From Alphaproteobacteria bacterium (GTDB lineage: Bacteria; Pseudomonadota; Alphaproteobacteria; Micavibrionales; Micavibrionaceae), in the NCBI GenBank assembly GCA_030427385.1, contig JAUHWR010000001.1, positions 558,001 to 622,000 on the forward strand: a stretch of 64,000 nucleotides of DNA, read 5' to 3'. Under the pieces are notes generated by a model. The model saw nothing but the letters and a program-made list of their open reading frames with translations, was not told where the DNA came from and did no database searches. Below are positions 27,714 to 35,824 of the stretch, piece by piece; position 1 is the first letter of the stretch; each line of letters opens with the position of its first letter. Position numbers and translations under genes: made by a program.

Positions 27714-28415
27714 ATGATGACAGTGAGACAAGAAACAATAAATAAGGAATCTGGGAATGTACTTTTCCTGATTTTGATAGCGGTGGCATTATTTGCAGCG
27801 CTTTCTTATGCAGTGACATCATCAACAAATTCCGGTGGCGGGAATGCGAATGATGAAAGTAATTTGGTTAATAGTGCGGCTGTTACTCAATATCCGGCAT
27901 CTATTAAGACGGCTATTATTCGTATGCAAGTGACCAACGGCGTAGATGACATTGATATTTTATTTGATAAGCCGCCATTTACAGGTTTGACACAAACGAC
28001 TGCGGCTGTATTTCACCCAGATGGCGGTAAAGCGACTTACTCAGATGCTTCTGCATCGGTCATGGCTGATAACCTTCCAGGTGCATGGACATTTAATATG
28101 GATCAGGAAGTGGTAAATACATCGACAACAGCGGCCGGGGTGGATGGTAATGAAATTATTGCGTATCTATCCGGCATTACACAAAGTATTTGTGACCGCA
28201 TTAATACGGAGTTGGGTATTCCCACCGGTCAAGTGATCGCGGCAGCAATATCAATTGCGGATAATAAAGAAGAAGGCGATACCTCTGCAGCTGCTGTAAA
28301 TACAATTGGTACAGCGGCATCAACACATGTCGGGCTTGCGGGACAACCTTATGGATGTTTCCGAAATGGGGCTGCGGGTGAATATGTTTATTATCACGTT
28401 CTATTGCAACGTTAA
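27714..28415 (+). CDS. pilin-like protein 1
   Basis: 233 residues. After a short leader (MMTVRQETINKESG) comes a hydrophobic helix NVLFLILIAVALFAALSYA, then a polar, Ala/Thr/Ser-rich secreted domain with two cysteines far apart (SICDRI and YGCFRN). A Gly just before the hydrophobic stretch looks like a prepilin peptidase site, but the Glu at +5 of classical pilins is missing. GGAG lies about 5 nt before the ATG. It pairs with the similarly built gene 6 nt downstream. Likely a (pseudo)pilin of the machine encoded around it. Confidence 0.72.
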   Translation: MMTVRQETINKESGNVLFLILIAVALFAALSYAVTSSTNSGGGNANDESNLVNSAAVTQYPASIKTAIIRMQVTNGVDDIDILFDKPPFTGLTQTTAAVFHPDGGKATYSDASASVMADNLPGAWTFNMDQEVVNTSTTAAGVDGNEIIAYLSGITQSICDRINTELGIPTGQVIAAAISIADNKEEGDTSAAAVNTIGTAASTHVGLAGQPYGCFRNGAAGEYVYYHVLLQR

Positions 28416-28421
28416 TTCATA

Positions 28422-29129
28422 ATGTTAACAGATTATAAAAATCAAAAAGGCAGTGCGATCATTTATATTTTGATCGCAATTGCTTTATTGGCGGCACTTA
28501 CGACAAGTTTGTTAAGCTCGCCATCGCAGCAGACTCAAAGCCAAAATCGCATGAAAACGCTGACTGAGGTAAAATCACAAATCGATTTAATTCGGGCCGC
28601 TGTCGATGAATGCGTATTATTGAATGTTGGCGGGGATGAAACAATAGATAATACAGCATCTGCAATGGATGAGGGGGCAAAAAAACGTTATCCGATACGT
28701 CCGGATTCAGATCATTTTTCTGGCGCGACGATAGGGGCCGCTGCCAATCGTCAAGTTCGGAATATTCGTTGTCCCGGAAATCCGGGTGATGATCAAAATC
28801 ATGCTATGATCTTTTCAGGTACATCTTCAAAATTTTTGCCGCCAGCGCCCTCCCTTTTTAATGATTGGCAATGGTATAATGGGCTGGATGGTATTTTCTT
28901 TTGGACAAGCACATCAAATACAGATGCCTTTCTAGCAAGTGCCTTAGAAAAATTGGATGATGAGTATGGGGAGTGTGAAGTTGATATCATTTCATCCGGA
29001 ACTGATATGGTGAGTGATACAGGGGCAAATAGCTTTAATTGTCCGGCGGCGCCAAGCACAACATCTTGTTTTCGTGTTTGGATAATGCTGGAATCTACGG
29101 CGCTACATCAAGATGCGGGTTGTCCTTAA
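28422..29129 (+). CDS. pilin-like protein 2
   Basis: 235 residues, same plan as its upstream neighbour: leader MLTDYKNQKG, then the hydrophobic helix SAIIYILIAIALLAALTTSL and a polar exterior domain with at least six cysteines (DECVLL, IRCPGN, GECEVD, NCPAA, SCFRVW, GCP at the end). The KG before the hydrophobic helix fits prepilin processing; again no Glu at +5. It may be the major subunit or a minor tip subunit; the cysteine content suggests a disulfide-stabilised secreted head. No prepilin peptidase gene is visible in the window. Confidence 0.72.
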   Translation: MLTDYKNQKGSAIIYILIAIALLAALTTSLLSSPSQQTQSQNRMKTLTEVKSQIDLIRAAVDECVLLNVGGDETIDNTASAMDEGAKKRYPIRPDSDHFSGATIGAAANRQVRNIRCPGNPGDDQNHAMIFSGTSSKFLPPAPSLFNDWQWYNGLDGIFFWTSTSNTDAFLASALEKLDDEYGECEVDIISSGTDMVSDTGANSFNCPAAPSTTSCFRVWIMLESTALHQDAGCP

Positions 29130-29177
29130 TTACTATATTTTCTATGTTAACAATTCATCAAATATAAAAGGAAAGCT

Positions 29178-29513
29178 ATGTCCGATATTGTGGAGCAAAA
29201 AATTAAAAAAATTATTGAAGATAACGATGTTGTCTTATTTATGAAGGGGGAGGCTGAGACGCCAATGTGCGGGTTTTCTGCTGCTGTGGTGCAAATTTTG
29301 GCACATACGGGCATTGATTTCCATGTTGTAAATGTTCTTGATGATCCCGATATTCGCGAAGGCATCAAAGCCTTTAGTGATTGGCCAACGATTCCGCAAC
29401 TCTATGTTAAAAAAGAATTTATCGGCGGGTGTGATATTGTGCGAGAAATGTATATGAGCGGTGAACTGCAAACGTTATTTCAAGAAAAAGAAATTAAGCA
29501 TTCTGTAGGTTAA
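29178..29513 (+). CDS. grxD: monothiol glutaredoxin (CGFS type)
   Basis: Cytosolic glutaredoxin of 111 residues that carries or inserts Fe-S clusters. The active site is CGFS, Cys31 to Ser34, in MKGEAETPMCGFSAAVVQIL. The glutathione-binding WPTIPQLYVKKEFIGGCDI is present. In alphaproteobacteria grxD normally follows bolA. Here it sits between the pilin-like genes and dotI, which is odd for a housekeeping Fe-S gene. It may simply be caught in the block or supply a Fe-S/redox function. Confidence 0.95.
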   Translation: MSDIVEQKIKKIIEDNDVVLFMKGEAETPMCGFSAAVVQILAHTGIDFHVVNVLDDPDIREGIKAFSDWPTIPQLYVKKEFIGGCDIVREMYMSGELQTLFQEKEIKHSVG

Positions 29514-29627
29514 ACCAAAAATACTCTTATGAATTCTTTTCTTTCATACGACTATGTTTTAATATAAATTACTAATAAATATAATCGTAGACTAATAACC
29601 AAAAAAATAATCATAAAAAAGGCACCT

Positions 29628-30392
29628 ATGAAAGACGGAAAAGCCAATCCGAGAAATTTTAGACCTGCTAATGCGGCACAAAAAGTGGGCCAAAAACCCA
29701 GCGGGCCAAATCCATCTGTTTCAAAAGCCAAGCCACAGCCAGCTGCGGCTGCTGCAAATAATGATGCTGTGCGCGGGTTAGGCGCGGTTGTCGTGCGGAA
29801 TGAGTTTTACCGCGATGGATATCGTAACATGCTTCGCGTTGTGGTTGCGCAGGCTGTGATTATTATTTTACTGGTTTGTTCCATTTTTTATGTGATTCAT
29901 ATTCATCAACCTGAAAATCGTTATTTCGCGACAACTGAAGATGGACGCTTAGTGCCTATGATTTCTATGAATCAGGCAAATTTAAGTAAGCCTGCTTTGA
30001 TGTCATGGGTTGCGCAATCTGTATCTGAGGTTATGACATTTGGTTTTAGTGACTATAGACGTCGCCTACAAGAAGCATCACGCAACTTTACGAAAAAAGG
30101 ATGGGAGAGCTTTACCGATGCGCTGGATCGTTCAGGAATTCTGGATTCAGTTAAGGAAAATCGTCAGGTTTTAACAACAATTCCAAGTGGCGCTCCAGTG
30201 TTGTTGCAGGAGGGAATTGACAAAATGGGGCGCTATTTCTGGCAAGTTGAAATTCCAATCGCCATTACTTATGAAGCGGGTTCTATGCGTCGCTCTGACA
30301 ATTTGGTTGTGCGGTTAATTATCGTCCGTGTGCCTCGTTTGGAGAGTCCGTATGGTATCGGGATTGAGCAATGGTTAGCGAGTGATTCATAA
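29628..30392 (+). CDS. dotI: type IVB secretion inner-membrane protein DotI/IcmL (TraM-like)
   Basis: 254 residues. Proline/alanine-rich cytoplasmic N-terminus (about 1-55), then the family sequence VVRNEFYRDGYRNMLRVVV with a transmembrane helix at about 69-91. The periplasmic NTF2-like domain follows with RYFATTEDGRLVPM and WVAQSVSEVMTFGFSDYRRR, as in DotI/IcmL and IncI TraM. It forms part of the inner-membrane core complex. AAGG lies just before the ATG. The 114-nt gap upstream could hold a promoter, though none is clear. It opens the dotI-dotH-dotG-dotF set. Confidence 0.9.
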   Translation: MKDGKANPRNFRPANAAQKVGQKPSGPNPSVSKAKPQPAAAAANNDAVRGLGAVVVRNEFYRDGYRNMLRVVVAQAVIIILLVCSIFYVIHIHQPENRYFATTEDGRLVPMISMNQANLSKPALMSWVAQSVSEVMTFGFSDYRRRLQEASRNFTKKGWESFTDALDRSGILDSVKENRQVLTTIPSGAPVLLQEGIDKMGRYFWQVEIPIAITYEAGSMRRSDNLVVRLIIVRVPRLESPYGIGIEQWLASDS

Positions 30393-30474
30393 TTAAAATT
30401 GGCTTTAATAGGTTAAATGCGATATACGAAAAAGTGAATTTCTATATTTTTAAATTGAGTAGAAGCGGAAACAA

Positions 30475-31590
30475 ATGAAAAATAAAAGAATTTTAAACGG
30501 CCTTGTCGCAACTATTTTGTTTTTGACGCCTGTCTTTCCTAATGCTGTTTATGCACAGGATTCATCGGAAGATATATTTGGTGACCTAGAGGATGTGGCA
30601 GTACCTGATGAGCCGGATAGTTCTGATTTAGAATCTTTGCCTGGTGAAGCCATGCCATCACCAGATGCGGCAACGGAGAACGCTTTTGATGCATATCGTG
30701 ATGCCTTGGAAGTGGATGAGAATGGGAATGCATTTATAGGAGAGGCCGGGAACGGCGAAGGTAATGAAGCAACACCCTCAGATTTAGAGGCAGAAATTCG
30801 TGAAGAGGCCTTTAATGCGGCTGTTAATGGATTCTTGCCTTTGCGGCCAGAAGAAATTCGTCGGTTCTTAGAGATTTATGATGAGGTTAAGCAAGCGTCT
30901 AATACACCTGTTTATCCTTATCCTAAGCAAGAGAGTAAAGTTCAAGAGATATCACTTGATCCTGCCGATCCACCACAAGTTATAAAATTAGCCACGGGGC
31001 ATGTTACGCACGTTGCTTTCTATGATGCAACCGGAGCAAAATGGCCAATTGCAAATGTGGCTTGGGCCGGTAATTTTGAGTTTAATTATCCTGAAAAAGA
31101 TGAAGGTGGTTCAACGCTTCGTATTATTCCGATGTCTGATTTTGCTTACGGCAATATGATCGTGACATTTAGTAAGCTGCAAACACCTGCAATTTTTACG
31201 TTGCAAGCACAACGTGAAATGGTTCACGTGCGCTATGATGGTATTCTTCCTGAACCAGGACCATTTGCGAAGCCTTCCCTTATAGGAAAAAGTCCGGGGC
31301 CTGCCACGACATCCGGATCAGTTCAAGTTGTGTCTGTTCTTGATGGAACCCCTCCACAATCGGCATCACAAATGGATGTTAAGGGCGTGGATACACGTAC
31401 AAAGGCCTATAACTTAGGTGGTGAGGTGTACTTAAGAACGCCGCATACTCTTATTTCACCAGCATGGTCTGAATCGGCAAGTTCTGGTGATGGGATCAAT
31501 GTATATGTCATCAAGAATACGCCTGTCGTTCTATTATCTGAAAAAGGTAAAATTATTAGGGCATTTCTTGAAGAGAAAAATAATTTTTAA
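30475..31590 (+). CDS. dotH: type IVB secretion outer-membrane core protein DotH/IcmK (TraN-like)
   Basis: 371 residues. Signal peptide MKNKRILNGLVATILFLTPV, with probable cleavage after VYA (residue 27). An acidic, Asp/Glu-rich part (about 30-110) is followed by the family domain: LRPEEIRRFLEIYDEVKQAS, then PQVIKLATGHVTHVAFYDATG with WPIANV, and YLRTPHTLISPAW near the end. In Dot/Icm and IncI systems DotH/TraN forms the outer-membrane core ring with DotC and DotD; neither of those lipoproteins is in this window. The partner here could instead be the secretin. The order after dotI matches Legionella and IncI plasmids. Confidence 0.9.
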   Translation: MKNKRILNGLVATILFLTPVFPNAVYAQDSSEDIFGDLEDVAVPDEPDSSDLESLPGEAMPSPDAATENAFDAYRDALEVDENGNAFIGEAGNGEGNEATPSDLEAEIREEAFNAAVNGFLPLRPEEIRRFLEIYDEVKQASNTPVYPYPKQESKVQEISLDPADPPQVIKLATGHVTHVAFYDATGAKWPIANVAWAGNFEFNYPEKDEGGSTLRIIPMSDFAYGNMIVTFSKLQTPAIFTLQAQREMVHVRYDGILPEPGPFAKPSLIGKSPGPATTSGSVQVVSVLDGTPPQSASQMDVKGVDTRTKAYNLGGEVYLRTPHTLISPAWSESASSGDGINVYVIKNTPVVLLSEKGKIIRAFLEEKNNF

Positions 31591-31623
31591 TAATGTTAAG
31601 TATATTTAAGTCAGGATATTTTT

Positions 31624-33006
31624 ATGGCAGATGATCTAGATAAAGAGAATCAAGAAACCGATTTCAGCTTCGATGATGATAGTAGTAGCGGTGGTATGGA
31701 TGACGGATTTAATGATTTTAATAGTCAGCAATCATTAGGTAATGCCATTCAGAATAATATGGTTCTTAAGATTGGTGTTATCGCTGCGGCCGTTGTTTTT
31801 ATTATTGGTGGATTTTTATTGTTTGGTGGCGCGACCCCCAATGAGGAGAGAAATACGTCTTCCGTGGGTACGGCGGGATCTAATTTGAAACAAGCTCCGA
31901 CAACTGAGCAAGTGACACAAACTATGCAAGAAGCCATCGGTGTTTATAACGAAGAGGGCGGTGAAGAAGCGGAAAAAACAGGAGGAAGCTTTATTCCTGT
32001 ACCTATGGGCCCCGCGCAAAATACAGGTATCGCCATTCCTGAAGAAGAGGCCATTCAAGAGGATCCGTTAGAAAGATGGCGTTTACTTCAAGAGGAGAGA
32101 GCTAATCAACAGCGCCAACAATTAGAATTAGTTAATGAACAGCGCGGTGACCCAAATGAGTTGAGTATTGAAGAGCAACGTCGTCAAGAGGCGGTGCAAA
32201 CACTGGCGCAATCAATGCTTACGTCTATGAGTGAATTAGGGCAATCCTCTGTGGCCGTGTCTATGAATGTAGAGCCTTTGCTTGATGACAAAAAATACTA
32301 TGAAAAGCTAAAAGATGAGGCAAATGAAGATCAAATCAGAGAAATTGATCGCAGGCTTGAGCTAATTGAGAAGCGCAAAGAATTATCTGAAGTTGATCCG
32401 TCTATCCAAGAAGTTAATGAAGGCATTGAGACGCTTTTAATCTCTGAGGGTACTGTTGAATATGCACAAATGTTAATTCAGGCAAATTCAGATATTCCGG
32501 GCCCTGTCTTGGCACAACTTGTAACTGGTCCTTTGGCTGGATCTCGTCTGATTGGGGATTTTACAGTTGAGGATGATTATTTGGTTATATCGTTTGATTC
32601 TGTGGTTGTGAATGGAATTAGTCTAGATATAGAAGCGGTTGCAATTGATCCGTCAAATAATCTGACAGGGGTTGCGACTGAGGTGGATCACAGATATTTT
32701 AAGAGGCTTATTCTTCCCGTTGCAGCTGAGTTTATATCAGGTTTTGCCTCTGCAGTTGCAGAAACACAGGATAGTACGTTTGTAACTGGTGATGTTGTCA
32801 TTGTATCTAATAATGATTTAGATACAGATGAAGAAGTTGCGCAGGCTATTGAAGATGCAGGTGAAAGAGTCGGTGAGTTTGTAGATGAAGAAGCTCGAAA
32901 AACAAAAGTTTTGGTCAAAGTTGCCGCCGGAACACCTATTGGCATTTTATTCACAGAACCGGTTGTTAGGCTAGATCCTGCTCAACAAACTGTTGCAGTA
33001 CAATAA
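31624..33006 (+). CDS. dotG: type IVB secretion periplasm-spanning protein DotG/IcmE (VirB10-like)
   Basis: 460 residues, near the size of IncI TraO and less than half of Legionella DotG, which has a long repeat region missing here. Acidic cytoplasmic N-terminus, transmembrane helix at about 47-68 (VLKIGVIAAAVVFIIGGFLL), Glu/Gln-rich central region (about 135-260), then a VirB10-like C-terminal domain: GPVLAQLVTGPLAGSRLIG, VVNGISLDIEAVAIDP and the family end VKVAAGTPIGILFTEPV. AGGA lies 8 nt before the ATG. This protein would link inner and outer membranes. Confidence 0.92.
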   Translation: MADDLDKENQETDFSFDDDSSSGGMDDGFNDFNSQQSLGNAIQNNMVLKIGVIAAAVVFIIGGFLLFGGATPNEERNTSSVGTAGSNLKQAPTTEQVTQTMQEAIGVYNEEGGEEAEKTGGSFIPVPMGPAQNTGIAIPEEEAIQEDPLERWRLLQEERANQQRQQLELVNEQRGDPNELSIEEQRRQEAVQTLAQSMLTSMSELGQSSVAVSMNVEPLLDDKKYYEKLKDEANEDQIREIDRRLELIEKRKELSEVDPSIQEVNEGIETLLISEGTVEYAQMLIQANSDIPGPVLAQLVTGPLAGSRLIGDFTVEDDYLVISFDSVVVNGISLDIEAVAIDPSNNLTGVATEVDHRYFKRLILPVAAEFISGFASAVAETQDSTFVTGDVVIVSNNDLDTDEEVAQAIEDAGERVGEFVDEEARKTKVLVKVAAGTPIGILFTEPVVRLDPAQQTVAVQ

Positions 33007-33037
33007 TTTTAATAACAATAAGATAGATAAAAATACC

Positions 33038-34219
33038 ATGGATAAAAAACAAATCGATGACGATTTTGAAAATGACTTCACTACGGATGAGTTTGATGAA
33101 ACTTATTTAGAGGAAGATGACTTGTTATTAGAAGACGATGATGTTTCTGAGATGGCTGAATCTTCAGAAATGACGGATGGCAGTCTTGATTTTGTCGAAG
33201 ATGATATTGATACGATTTATGATGATCAGGCACCCAATGTTGTAGACGGCGAGGATTATGCGGAGGACGATCTATCAAACGCTTATGTGCCTCCTGTCAA
33301 AGCAAAGCCATCCATGAATAAAGCGGCATTGATTGCTATCGTAGTTGGTGTGGTTGGTGTTGGTTTATATTTTTCAGGACTGTTTTCGGGATCAACTTCT
33401 TCTAATGAAAACCCATCATTTAATCAGGAAGTGATTAGTGATTCTGAGGGGGGGGATACTGAAGTAAGCAATACATCAGATGAGCTTGGAAATTTATATG
33501 AAGATAATTTTTCTGAGACAGATGCGTATTACGAAGCAGAGCAAACTGTCGCCGAAGAAATTGTGGCCCCTGTAGGAAATGTTAATAATAATCTAGAAGA
33601 AGATCTTTTTGAGGATCAGGATAGCTTGGCTGACGTTAATTCAAATATAGAAGACATTCCTGTTTCTGTAACTGAATCTAATCTGAATACAGACGCTAAT
33701 AATACTAATCTTTCTGAAGTAAATGACCAGGTTGCGCAAGATCTTCAAACTTTTAAAGCTGACATCACGGCGCGTCTTGATCAAATTCAATCTGCGCTGA
33801 ATAATAATTCAGGTAATCAAAATAATGATGTATCTAGCGATCTTGCAGATATTAAGAATAGCATTAATCAACTATCCGGTCGTATGAATGAGATTGAAGC
33901 TAAAGTTAAAACCATAAGTACATCAGAGGTGTCAAAACCGGCGCGTAGTGAGCCGAGTGAAGGACCTAAGCCTCTTGTGCCTGTGACAAAAGCTGAAAAA
34001 CCATCTCCGGCAGCGGCTGAAAAACCTGCTGTGAAAGCAAGTACGTGGGAAATTCGTGCCATTCAGGTCGGAAAAGCGGTCATAGCAAAAAAGGGCGGAA
34101 GTGAAACGCGTAACATTGTCGTTGGTGATAGCGTCCCCGGATTGGGAACAATTAAAGACATCACCTATAAAAATGGCGGTTGGATAATTGATGGATCAAG
34201 CGGATCTGTGAAGCAATAA
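33038..34219 (+). CDS. dotF: type IVB secretion inner-membrane protein DotF/IcmG-like (TraP-like)
   Basis: 393 residues from the ATG at 33038; a longer TTG-start reading from 32993 overlaps dotG and is less likely. The N-terminal 85 residues are strongly acidic (DDDFENDF, EEDDLLLEDDD). A transmembrane helix lies at about 96-117, an acidic, Asn-rich periplasmic stalk at about 120-225 and a coiled coil at about 228-290 (DITARLDQIQSAL, NSINQLSGRMNEIEAKV). A small C-terminal beta domain is at about 335-393 (TWEIRAIQVGKAVIA, VVGDSVPGLGTIKDI). Topology and place after dotG match DotF/IcmG. The end domain resembles the PilP-like tail of the 20615 protein. Confidence 0.82.
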   Translation: MDKKQIDDDFENDFTTDEFDETYLEEDDLLLEDDDVSEMAESSEMTDGSLDFVEDDIDTIYDDQAPNVVDGEDYAEDDLSNAYVPPVKAKPSMNKAALIAIVVGVVGVGLYFSGLFSGSTSSNENPSFNQEVISDSEGGDTEVSNTSDELGNLYEDNFSETDAYYEAEQTVAEEIVAPVGNVNNNLEEDLFEDQDSLADVNSNIEDIPVSVTESNLNTDANNTNLSEVNDQVAQDLQTFKADITARLDQIQSALNNNSGNQNNDVSSDLADIKNSINQLSGRMNEIEAKVKTISTSEVSKPARSEPSEGPKPLVPVTKAEKPSPAAAEKPAVKASTWEIRAIQVGKAVIAKKGGSETRNIVVGDSVPGLGTIKDITYKNGGWIIDGSSGSVKQ

Positions 34220-34453
34220 GCTTTTTTTACCCATTACCTCGATGTATTTGAATGATCCAAATAATTTTTTGAATGTTATTTGAAATTCTTTGATATGCAT
34301 TGCCAATTCAATTAACCGATAATCATTTTTTATTGAATGTCCGTTTGAAATGGTTATGTCCGTATCAATGATTAAAATATTATGATTGTGACCGAAGGGA
34401 TCTTTACGGTCACATATACGGATGTACTTTACATGAGGGTTGGTCTCTAACAT
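34196..34453 (-). CDS. small hypothetical protein, 85 aa
   Basis: Convergent to dotF, overlapping its last 24 nt. The ATG is preceded by AAGGA at 7 nt (ATAAGGAAAAAAATG). The product begins MLETNPHVKYIRICDRKDPF and is basic and soluble, with an alternating hydrophobic pattern (NHNILIIDTDITIS). It resembles no family I know. The remaining 103 nt up to mtaB (34454-34556) show nothing else. Supported mainly by its ribosome site and protein-like composition. Confidence 0.5.
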   Translation of the reverse strand: MLETNPHVKYIRICDRKDPFGHNHNILIIDTDITISNGHSIKNDYRLIELAMHIKEFQITFKKLFGSFKYIEVMGKKSLLLHRSA

Positions 34454-34556
34454 TTTTTTCCTTATTTTGGGACCTTTATGCTATATCTATTTTCCTTAAA
34501 GATTAGGTTGGAATTAAGGTGCCTATTTTAATTAAAATTTTATCTAGAGGTATTAA

Positions 34557-35822
34557 ATGGCTGTTGATATTAAAGAAAATAGAGTTATCCACAATTTGAA
34601 AAGCAAACCTGAGTTGGTGACATTCGGGTGCCGTTTAAATACTTATGAAAGTGCGGTGATGCAATCTCATGCGGAGGCGGCGGGGTTAGAGGACACGATT
34701 ATCTTTAATACATGCGCCGTAACCAAAGAGGCAGAGCGCCAAGCAAGGCAGGCCATTCGTCGTGCACGGCGCGACCATCCTCATAAAAAGATTATTGTCA
34801 CCGGATGTGCGGCGCAGATTTCCCCAGAAAAATATGCAGCCATGAGTGAGGTTGACCGTGTTATCGGTAATGATTTGAAATTAAAAGGTGATACATGGTT
34901 CGAGACGGACAGCGATAAGGTTTTAGTTAATGATATCATGACCATTGAAGAAACTGCTTCGCATTTGGTTGATGGATTTGAAGGACGCGCGCGTGCATTT
35001 TTACAGGTGCAAAATGGCTGTAACCATCGTTGCACATTTTGCATTATTCCCTATGGCCGCGGGAATTCACGATCTGTACCGATTGGTGAGATTTATAAGC
35101 AGGTGCAAAACGTTGTGGCTCAAGGTTATAAAGAAGTGGTGTTTACCGGAGTTGATGTCACCGATTATGGCCTTGATTTACCTGGAAAACCAAGCTTTGG
35201 ACAGATGATTAAACGTGTCTTGGCTTTGGTTCCGGATTTGCCGCGTTTACGGTTATCTTCATTGGATCCCGTTGAAATTGATGATGATCTGTGGGATTTA
35301 ATTGCCAATGAGCCACGATTAATGCCGCACCTTCATATCTCTCTACAGGCGGGAGATGACATGGTGTTAAAACGTATGAAGCGTAGGCACTTACGCGCCG
35401 ATATTGTGAATATGGTTGAGCGTGCACGCAGTTTGCGCCCCGATATTGTCTTTGGCGCGGATATCATCGCGGGCTTTCCGACAGAAACTGATGAGATGTT
35501 TGAAAATACGCGGCGTATTATTGAGGACTGCAATATCATTCACAATCACATTTTCCCTTATTCTGTACGTGAGGGCACGCCCGCCGCCAAAATGCCGCAG
35601 GTGAATGGCGCTGTGATTAAGGAGCGGGCTGCGATTTTGCGTGAAGAGGGCGATAAGCAACTTCATAAATTTCAACAATCCGAAATAGGCAAAATGCGTC
35701 AAGTTCTGATTGAAAAAGACGGTAGCGGGCACACCGAGCATTTTATGCGTATTAACGGCGTGAAGGGGGCTGCTGGAGAGTTGATTAATATTACGGTTGA
35801 GAGCAAAAATATTTTTACATAG
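34557..35822 (+). CDS. mtaB: tRNA t6A37 methylthiotransferase
   Basis: Radical-SAM enzyme that adds a methylthio group to t6A37 of ANN-decoding tRNAs. 421 residues. N-terminal UPF0004 cysteines are Cys25, Cys53 and Cys84 for the second Fe-S cluster; the radical-SAM triad is Cys155, Cys159, Cys162 (CNHRCTFC). The motifs LRLSSLDPVEI, HLHISLQAGDD and ADIIAGFPTET follow. The start MAVDIKENRV has AGAGG 8 nt upstream. MtaB rather than MiaB: the family opening VTFGCRLNTYES is diagnostic. In many alphaproteobacteria it precedes ftsY; here two inverted genes lie between. Confidence 0.95.
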   Translation: MAVDIKENRVIHNLKSKPELVTFGCRLNTYESAVMQSHAEAAGLEDTIIFNTCAVTKEAERQARQAIRRARRDHPHKKIIVTGCAAQISPEKYAAMSEVDRVIGNDLKLKGDTWFETDSDKVLVNDIMTIEETASHLVDGFEGRARAFLQVQNGCNHRCTFCIIPYGRGNSRSVPIGEIYKQVQNVVAQGYKEVVFTGVDVTDYGLDLPGKPSFGQMIKRVLALVPDLPRLRLSSLDPVEIDDDLWDLIANEPRLMPHLHISLQAGDDMVLKRMKRRHLRADIVNMVERARSLRPDIVFGADIIAGFPTETDEMFENTRRIIEDCNIIHNHIFPYSVREGTPAAKMPQVNGAVIKERAAILREEGDKQLHKFQQSEIGKMRQVLIEKDGSGHTEHFMRINGVKGAAGELINITVESKNIFT

Positions 35823-35824
35823 AT

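Noticed and set aside
32993-33037. TTG start giving a 15-residue extension of DotF
   Set aside because: It overlaps dotG and has no ribosome site; the extra residues are Asn-rich and translated from what looks like leader DNA. The ATG at 33038 is preferred.
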